In this document: one piece after another, positions 6,073 through 9,686 of the stretch
Layout: each line of letters opens with the position of its first letter
How positions within the stretch are numbered: position 1 is the stretch's first letter
NCBI GenBank assembly: GCA_021443285.1
Contig: JABUUG010000074.1
Location: 12,394 to 22,079 of the forward strand
Direction of reading: 5' to 3'
DNA from: Bacteroidaceae bacterium
GTDB lineage: Bacteria; Bacteroidota; Bacteroidia; Bacteroidales; Bacteroidaceae
DNA length: 9,686 nucleotides
Notes under the pieces: generated by a model
What the model was told of the DNA's origin: nothing
What the model saw: only the letters and a program-made list of their open reading frames with translations
The model's database searches: none
Translations under genes and position numbers: made by a program

Positions 6073-7191
6073 TTATTTCCTTTGCAGCAATGCTATTACT
6101 TTCAGTGCCATGTCAAAAAGCACCATGTTGGCGTTTCCGTTTCGCGATATGTCGCGTATGGCGGTGTTATATAGGTTGTTGAATATTATTATGTTCTTCT
6201 CGTTCACGAATGGCGAGAACTTTTTTGCGAATACTTCCTCCTTCGGTGTCATATAGCATAGTTCCGGCTCGTGGAGGTTGTACATGAACAGCTCGCGCGT
6301 TATCATCACCGCATACTCTAAGAAGCGCTTCTGCTTCTCGCGACCCCATCCGTAGATCAGGCGGCTCCAGTCCTTCATGCCAGCCACGTTCTTGTGGTAG
6401 GCGGTGTTCATCAGCTGGTAGTACTGCGCGAAGAACTCCATCCTTTCGCTCTCTCCGCTTATTATCTGCAACGCGTGCAGCCAGCTGCCCTTTGCCGCCC
6501 TCGCCACCTTCATGGCTATATCCTCATCGAGCGAACGCTCTGCCATAAGCGCATTGGCGATGGTTTCTGCCGGCAGGGGCTTCACGGTGATGGGCTGTGT
6601 GCGCGAGATGATAGTCTCTATTATCTGTTCCGGCTGTTCCGCAAGCAGCATGAAGACGGTCTTCTCCGGCGGTTCCTCGATAAGCTTCAGCAGCTTGTTG
6701 GCACACTCGCCGTTCATGCGCTCCGTCTGCCACACTATGTTCACCATATACCCGCCCTGACTCGATTTCAACGACGACCGCCTCACCAGAGCGTTGCTCT
6801 CGCCGACTCCTATCTCCGCCTGCTGGTTCTCGGCGCCCATCATTGCCATCCAGTCACTCAGTCCGAAGTATGGCGACCGCTGTATCATATCCATCCACTC
6901 GGCCTTGTAGTCGTCGCTCTCCATCTTCTTCTCGCTCGGCGTGTTCTTCGGGCGTATTACGGGGAACGAGTAGTGCAGGTCGGGGTGCGTGCCTTTCTTC
7001 ACCATCAGCCTTGCGTTGCCGAAGGGGTCATTCTTTCCCAGCAGATACTTCGCGAACTCAATGGCTACAGCCATCTTCCCCACTCCCTGCGGCCCCGTAA
7101 GGAGCATGGCGTGCGGCAGACGGTTGGCCTGTTCAAGCCCTATCAGCCAGTCCAGGACGTCCTGTTGTCCGATGATGTTGTTTGTATCCAA
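6073..7191 (-). CDS. holB: DNA polymerase III subunit delta' (clamp-loader stator)
   Basis: Delta' is part of the clamp loader that places the beta clamp on DNA. The 372-residue product has NIIGQQDVLDWLIGLEQANRLPHAMLLTGPQGVGKM at its N-terminus, then NGECANKLLKLIEEPPEKTVF and IISRTQP (SRT at 196-198, where many clamp loaders have SRC). The Walker A motif GPQGVGK ends in Met40 in place of Ser/Thr, and the zinc-module cysteines expected before HPDL (69-72) are absent. Both fit a non-hydrolysing stator subunit. The start is TTG 7191: an in-frame TAA at 7210-7212, inside repeat copy C, closes the frame, and the only other candidate between is an ATA at 7200. The IIGQ motif lies 5 codons in, as expected. 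ricT follows after 7 bp. Confidence 0.93.
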   Translation of the reverse strand: MDTNNIIGQQDVLDWLIGLEQANRLPHAMLLTGPQGVGKMAVAIEFAKYLLGKNDPFGNARLMVKKGTHPDLHYSFPVIRPKNTPSEKKMESDDYKAEWMDMIQRSPYFGLSDWMAMMGAENQQAEIGVGESNALVRRSSLKSSQGGYMVNIVWQTERMNGECANKLLKLIEEPPEKTVFMLLAEQPEQIIETIISRTQPITVKPLPAETIANALMAERSLDEDIAMKVARAAKGSWLHALQIISGESERMEFFAQYYQLMNTAYHKNVAGMKDWSRLIYGWGREKQKRFLEYAVMITRELFMYNLHEPELCYMTPKEEVFAKKFSPFVNEKNIIIFNNLYNTAIRDISRNGNANMVLFDMALKVIALLQRK

Positions 7192-7203
7192 GGGGAATAT
7201 AAA

Positions 7204-7337
7204 GGGGAGTTAAGGGAGTTAAGGGAGTTAAAGGAGTTAAGGGAGTTAAAGACGAATGATTCATGCGCATGAAGGTAATGTCCTTTAGCTTCCATCTGCG
7301 CAGCAGACATAACTTCCTTTAACTTCCTCTGACTTCC
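7204..7337. repeat. Intergenic GGAGTTAAR inverted repeat, copy C
   Basis: Five 9-bp GGAGTTAAR units (7204 to about 7248) are followed by GACGAATGA, a perfect 14-bp palindrome TTCATGCGCATGAA (7260-7273), the core GTAATGTC (7275-7282), CTTTAGCTTCC, and then reverse-complement units TAACTTCCTTTAACTTCC up to 7337. The layout matches copy A: AATGA, exactly 15 bp, GTAATGTC. It fills the gap between pyrH and holB. The outer end at 7337 (reverse complement TTGGAAGTCA) matches the outer left end of copy A near 986-995. Confidence 0.88.
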
Positions 7338-7342
7338 AAAAA

Positions 7343-8047
7343 TCAATTATGCACCAGTGTTCCGATAGGTTCTCCCTTCATCACCTTCTCCAGATTGCCC
7401 ACTATGTCCATGTTGAACACATAGATTGGCAGGTTGTTCTGCATGCACATGGCAGTGGCTGTGATGTCCATTACCTTCAGGTTGCGGGCTATTACCTCCT
7501 GATATGTTATGTCGTTGAACTTCGTGGCTGTCGGGTCTTTCTCCGGGTCGGCAGTGTATATGCCGTCCACTCTCGTGCCCTTCAGCATCACGTCTGCCTC
7601 TATCTCAATACCGCGCAGCGACGACCCAGTGTCTGTTGTGAAATATGGCGAACCTGTGCCAGCGGAGAAGATGCACACCTTGCCGTCCTCCATTGCCTCG
7701 ATAGCCTTCCACTTTGTGTAGAACTCTCCGATTGGTTCCATGCGTATTGCTGTCAGCACTTTGTTCTTCACGCCCTGTGCGTCGAGGGCTGAACTCAGTG
7801 CCAGCGAGTTTATCACCGTCGCGCACATGCCCATCTGGTCGCCCTTCACGCGGTCAAAGCCGGCGCCAGCACCGGTCAGTCCGCGGAAGATGTTTCCGCC
7901 GCCGATAACAATGCCTATCTGCACACCCATGTCGTGAACAGCCTTTATCTGTCGTGCATAGTCGTTAAGGCGCTCCGTGTCTATGCCGTGACCCTGTTTG
8001 CCCATCAGGCTCTCGCCTGAGAGCTTAAGTAAAATTCTCTTGTACAT
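7343..8047 (-). CDS. pyrH: Uridylate (UMP) kinase
   Basis: PyrH phosphorylates UMP to UDP using ATP, an essential step of pyrimidine nucleotide synthesis, and acts as a hexamer of the amino-acid-kinase fold. Started at ATG 8047 the protein has 234 residues (family about 235-240). The frame extends upstream to 8071, but MYKRILLKLSGES is the standard beginning. Visible motifs are LKLSGES (7-13), IGGGNIFRG (48-56), the UMP-binding and catalytic stretch GTGSPYFTTDT (130-140), and VDGIYTADPEKDPTATKF (160-177). It lies 68 bp downstream of birA and is separated from holB by repeat copy C. No promoter element matching TAnnTTTG is seen in the 68-bp leader, so it may be cotranscribed with birA. Confidence 0.97.
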   Translation of the reverse strand: MYKRILLKLSGESLMGKQGHGIDTERLNDYARQIKAVHDMGVQIGIVIGGGNIFRGLTGAGAGFDRVKGDQMGMCATVINSLALSSALDAQGVKNKVLTAIRMEPIGEFYTKWKAIEAMEDGKVCIFSAGTGSPYFTTDTGSSLRGIEIEADVMLKGTRVDGIYTADPEKDPTATKFNDITYQEVIARNLKVMDITATAMCMQNNLPIYVFNMDIVGNLEKVMKGEPIGTLVHN

Positions 8048-8080
8048 ATTTTTCTGTTGTTTAATTGGCATTATTAATTG

Positions 8081-8114
8081 TATTCCGGCATTCCCGTATA
8101 ACGTTATTCCGGCA
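8081..8114. repeat. Pair of TATTCCGGCA direct repeats between birA and pyrH
   Basis: TATTCCGGCA occurs at 8081-8090 and 8105-8114. Between them lies a perfect 10-bp palindrome, ATAACGTTAT (8098-8107), overlapping the second copy, and flanked by CCG and CCGG. The arrangement sits in the pyrH leader and could be an operator or a small structured RNA, or a chance feature of the gap. Confidence 0.4.
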
Positions 8115-8115
8115 G

Positions 8116-8898
8116 TTACTGAATAATCATTCTGACCTCCTTCAGCCAGTAGCGGCGTTCCTGCCCGTCAGCATCGCACAGATGCAGTCTGCCGTCCGCC
8201 TCCACCTTGGTTATTACAGCCTCAAACCTGCTGCCATCCTTCTCATACCAGTGCAGTTTCCCGTCGTTGCGGTAGAGCAACTTATGATAGTCATCGCGTA
8301 TTTTTGCCGCAGTCTCCTCAAGCTGTTTCTCTCCTGCCGCTGACGCCTCTGCAACCGCATCCATCTTCGCAAGGAATGCACCCACCACAGCCTGCATCAC
8401 ATCCGTATGGCAGAACTCCCTGCCCGCAATCTGCTTCAGCGATATGGGGTTGGGCGCATCAGAGAGGAACACCTCCTGATTGACATTAATGCCTATGCCC
8501 ACAACGCAAGTGCCTATCGTGCTGCTCTTTATGGAGGTTTCTATGAGTATGCCGCCGAGCTTCTTGTCGTTCCAATAGATGTCGTTAGGCCATTTCACAC
8601 GCAGTGCCCCTGCCTCTTCGGGCAACATCTTTTGCAAAGCCTCCACCACAGCCACGCCCACCGCCATTGAAATCAGGAACTGACTGACAGGGGCAATGCC
8701 AACGGGATGGAACACTATTGAGAAAGCGATGTTCCTGCCGACCTCCGACTCCCATTTGTTGCGGTCCATACCGCGACCCGCTGTCTGCCTCAGCGTGTAT
8801 ATCACATGACAGCCCGCGCTGTAGTCCCTCAGTCTCTCCATGACAAACGTGTTGGTCGATGCGGTTTCGGGCAGTTCTATGTATCTCACAACGGGCAT
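8116..8898 (-). CDS. birA: Biotin--[acetyl-CoA-carboxylase] ligase, monofunctional
   Basis: This enzyme activates biotin with ATP and attaches it to the biotin carboxyl carrier domain of carboxylases. The 260-residue product from ATG 8898 begins directly with the catalytic domain (YIELPETASTN), so the DNA-binding repressor domain of E. coli BirA is absent and it should not regulate biotin genes. Motifs: TAGRGMDRNKW (39-49; the canonical form is GRGRRGRxW, so the ATP loop is a variant), KWPND (102-106), KLGGILIE (113-120) with the catalytic-region Lys113, and GIGINVN. A C-terminal SH3-like domain (about 210-260, HWYEKDGSRFEAVITKVEADGRLHL) is present. The frame extends 15 bases further to a TTG at 8913, which overlaps the likely promoter and is disfavoured. 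The gene is divergent from tadA. Confidence 0.95.
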   Translation of the reverse strand: MPVVRYIELPETASTNTFVMERLRDYSAGCHVIYTLRQTAGRGMDRNKWESEVGRNIAFSIVFHPVGIAPVSQFLISMAVGVAVVEALQKMLPEEAGALRVKWPNDIYWNDKKLGGILIETSIKSSTIGTCVVGIGINVNQEVFLSDAPNPISLKQIAGREFCHTDVMQAVVGAFLAKMDAVAEASAAGEKQLEETAAKIRDDYHKLLYRNDGKLHWYEKDGSRFEAVITKVEADGRLHLCDADGQERRYWLKEVRMIIQ

Positions 8899-8910
8899 TA
8901 TATTCGGGCG

Positions 8911-8918
8911 CAAAGTTA
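8911..8918 (-). promoter_or_regulatory. Candidate birA promoter -7 element (TAACTTTG)
   Basis: On the minus strand TAACTTTG matches the Bacteroidetes -7 consensus TAnnTTTG and lies 12 bp before the birA ATG, so the leader would be very short. No TTG stands at the usual -33 distance; the AT-rich stretch upstream (8919-8937) is compatible with a promoter. Confidence 0.45.
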
Positions 8919-8952
8919 TTTTATTTTATCAAAAAATAACCCACACAAAGGG

Positions 8953-8976
8953 AAAATGTGCCCGAAACGCCATTTT
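8953..8976. promoter_or_regulatory. Dyad in the birA/tadA divergent intergenic region
   Basis: AAAATG (8953-8958) and CATTTT (8970-8975) form an inverted pair, extended by GC/GC with a one-base bulge around CCGAAAC. It sits between the two candidate promoters of the divergent genes, where an operator could act on both. The short arms make chance likely. Confidence 0.25.
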
Positions 8977-9025
8977 GCCCACACATTAACTATATATAAA
9001 CCACCACCTTCCCTACTCGTATCGC

Positions 9026-9033
9026 TATATTTG
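9026..9033 (+). promoter_or_regulatory. Candidate tadA promoter -7 element (TATATTTG)
   Basis: TATATTTG fits the Bacteroidetes consensus TAnnTTTG and lies 24 bp before the tadA ATG, predicting a leader of roughly 15-20 nt. No clear TTG is found at the -33 distance. No Shine-Dalgarno sequence precedes the ATG, as usual in this phylum. Confidence 0.45.
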
Positions 9034-9057
9034 TCAGCACACGAATCTGTCATCATC

Positions 9058-9495
9058 ATGGAAAACAACGACGAACGATATATGCGCATGGCACTGAAAG
9101 AAGCCACGCAGGCAGCTGGGGAGGGCGAGATACCAGTCGGCGCAGTGGTGGTGTGCAAAGGGCAGGTCATCTCCCGCGCGCACAACCTCACAGAGACCCT
9201 TCACGATGTTACCGCCCACGCCGAGATGCAGGCGATAACATCCGCTGCCGACTATCTTGGCGGCAAGTATCTACAGGACTGCACGCTGTATGTTACACTT
9301 GAGCCTTGTCCCATGTGTGCCGGCGCTATAGGATGGGCGCAGATAAGCCGCCTCGTTTACGGCGCATCAGACCCTCGCCGGGGCTTCACCCTTCTTGCCC
9401 CGAAGGTGCTGCACCCCAAATGCAGTGTGGAGAAAGGCATCCTCGCCGACGAATGCCTGACCCTCATCACAGACTTCTTCAAAGCCCGCAGATAG
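9058..9495 (+). CDS. tadA: tRNA-specific adenosine deaminase TadA
   Basis: TadA converts adenosine 34 to inosine in the anticodon of tRNA-Arg(ACG), widening codon reading. The product is 145 residues from ATG 9058, the family's usual length (about 145-165); the open frame upstream to 8806 is antisense to birA and is not coding. Zinc site motifs are complete: HAE at 54-56, with His54 as ligand and Glu56 as catalytic proton carrier, and PCPMC at 83-87 with Cys84 and Cys87. GEIPVGAVVV (23-32) and the C-terminal DFFKARR are also typical. It is the only plus-strand gene, divergent from birA, and is followed by two hairpins, so it is probably monocistronic. A guanine or cytosine deaminase is less likely because the GxIPVGAV and HAEMQAI segments match TadA closely. 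Confidence 0.95.
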   Translation: MENNDERYMRMALKEATQAAGEGEIPVGAVVVCKGQVISRAHNLTETLHDVTAHAEMQAITSAADYLGGKYLQDCTLYVTLEPCPMCAGAIGWAQISRLVYGASDPRRGFTLLAPKVLHPKCSVEKGILADECLTLITDFFKARR

Positions 9496-9499
9496 GACT

Positions 9500-9520
9500 G
9501 CCCTGGCTTTTTCCAGGGGC
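9500..9520 (+). terminator. Hairpin after tadA
   Basis: GCCCTGG and CCAGGG(G)GC pair around the loop CTTTTT, starting 5 bp after the tadA stop. No T-run follows the stem, so it is more likely an mRNA 3'-end structure than an intrinsic terminator on its own. Confidence 0.4.
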
Positions 9521-9547
9521 TTGACACCCCCCTCATATCACATACAT

Positions 9548-9582
9548 CCCCCATTGCCTGTCTGTGAGCAATGAGGGATTTT
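9548..9582 (+). terminator. Candidate intrinsic terminator of tadA
   Basis: CCC-C-CATTGC (9548-9557) pairs with GCAATG-A-GGG (9568-9577) with one mismatch, around a 10-nt loop, and is followed by ATTTT and a second T-rich stretch. It is the best terminator candidate downstream of tadA. Confidence 0.55.
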
Positions 9583-9605
9583 GCTGTTTAGGTGGGTCCT
9601 AAAAA

Positions 9606-9674
9606 TTGGAGTTAAAGGAGTTAAAGGAGTTAAGGAAGTTATGCGTTAAGTGAATGGAAGTGGCGTTAATGGGG
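9606..9674. repeat. GGAGTTAA-type repeat, copy D (may continue beyond the window)
   Basis: After TTGGA come two to three GGAGTTAA units and then a 38-bp block (9634-9671) that matches 1008-1045 in copy A at 36 of 38 positions. The right edge of the window is 12 bp later, so a core and reverse arm, if present, cannot be seen. It lies downstream of the tadA terminator; no gene is visible from 9496 to the window end. Confidence 0.8.
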
Positions 9675-9686
9675 GGTGGTAACTGG

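Noticed and set aside
6394..7272. Plus-strand 292-codon open frame antisense to holB
   Set aside because: It runs into the GGAGTTAAR array (ending in ELRELKELR repeats), has no recognisable domain, and opposes a well-supported gene.
7143..7346. Minus-strand 67-codon frame containing NSLNSFNSLNS repeats
   Set aside because: It spans repeat copy C and the start of holB in another frame; the repeat is again the DNA array, not a protein repeat.
8806..9057. N-terminal extension of TadA of 84 residues
   Set aside because: It is antisense to birA and crosses the intergenic promoter region; the family starts at the ATG at 9058 (MENNDERYMRMALKEA).
988..9674. Shine-Dalgarno sites supplied by the GGAG units
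   Set aside because: The GGAG is on the plus strand, while the genes next to copies A, B and C are on the minus strand, where the sequence reads CTCC.

Overview
The window looks like chromosomal DNA of a Bacteroidales bacterium, most likely Prevotella-like. The case rests on a GldH gliding-motility lipoprotein, a PF13568-type outer-membrane barrel, the order holB - ricT/PSP1 - gldH, a DUF1703-type AAA ATPase, weak ribosome-binding sites, and TAnnTTTG elements that fit the Bacteroidetes -7 consensus. The genus-level guess comes from protein recognition only.

Ten of the eleven genes lie on the minus strand, so transcription runs from high to low coordinates. From the right: birA (biotin protein ligase) and pyrH (UMP kinase); then a tight run of holB (DNA polymerase III delta'), ricT (PSP1 family), gldH and mazG; then a small lipoprotein, rnz (RNase Z) and an outer-membrane barrel protein; and finally, cut by the left edge, an AAA-ATPase-like protein. 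tadA (tRNA adenosine deaminase) is the only plus-strand gene and is divergent from birA. Most are housekeeping functions: nucleotide metabolism and sanitation, tRNA maturation and editing, replication, biotinylation.

The least ordinary part is between the genes. Four gaps carry copies of one repeat family, arrays of a 9-bp GGAGTTAAR unit. At least two copies (around 988-1150 and 7204-7337) are followed by a conserved short core and a reverse-complement arm, giving long hairpins. The three copies between minus-strand genes fall where the gene run breaks into likely transcription units, with the G-rich arm 13-36 bp from the next start codon. A separate heptanucleotide repeat (TGAATAG on the minus strand) overlaps the 3' end of mazG. 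No gene set resembling a new defence or biosynthetic system is visible; the repeat family is the best candidate for something undescribed.

No tRNA, rRNA, CRISPR array or insertion-sequence transposase was seen. No gene-free stretch exceeds 300 bp; the longest are 969-1160, 7192-7342, 8899-9057 and 9496-9686, and each is described below.
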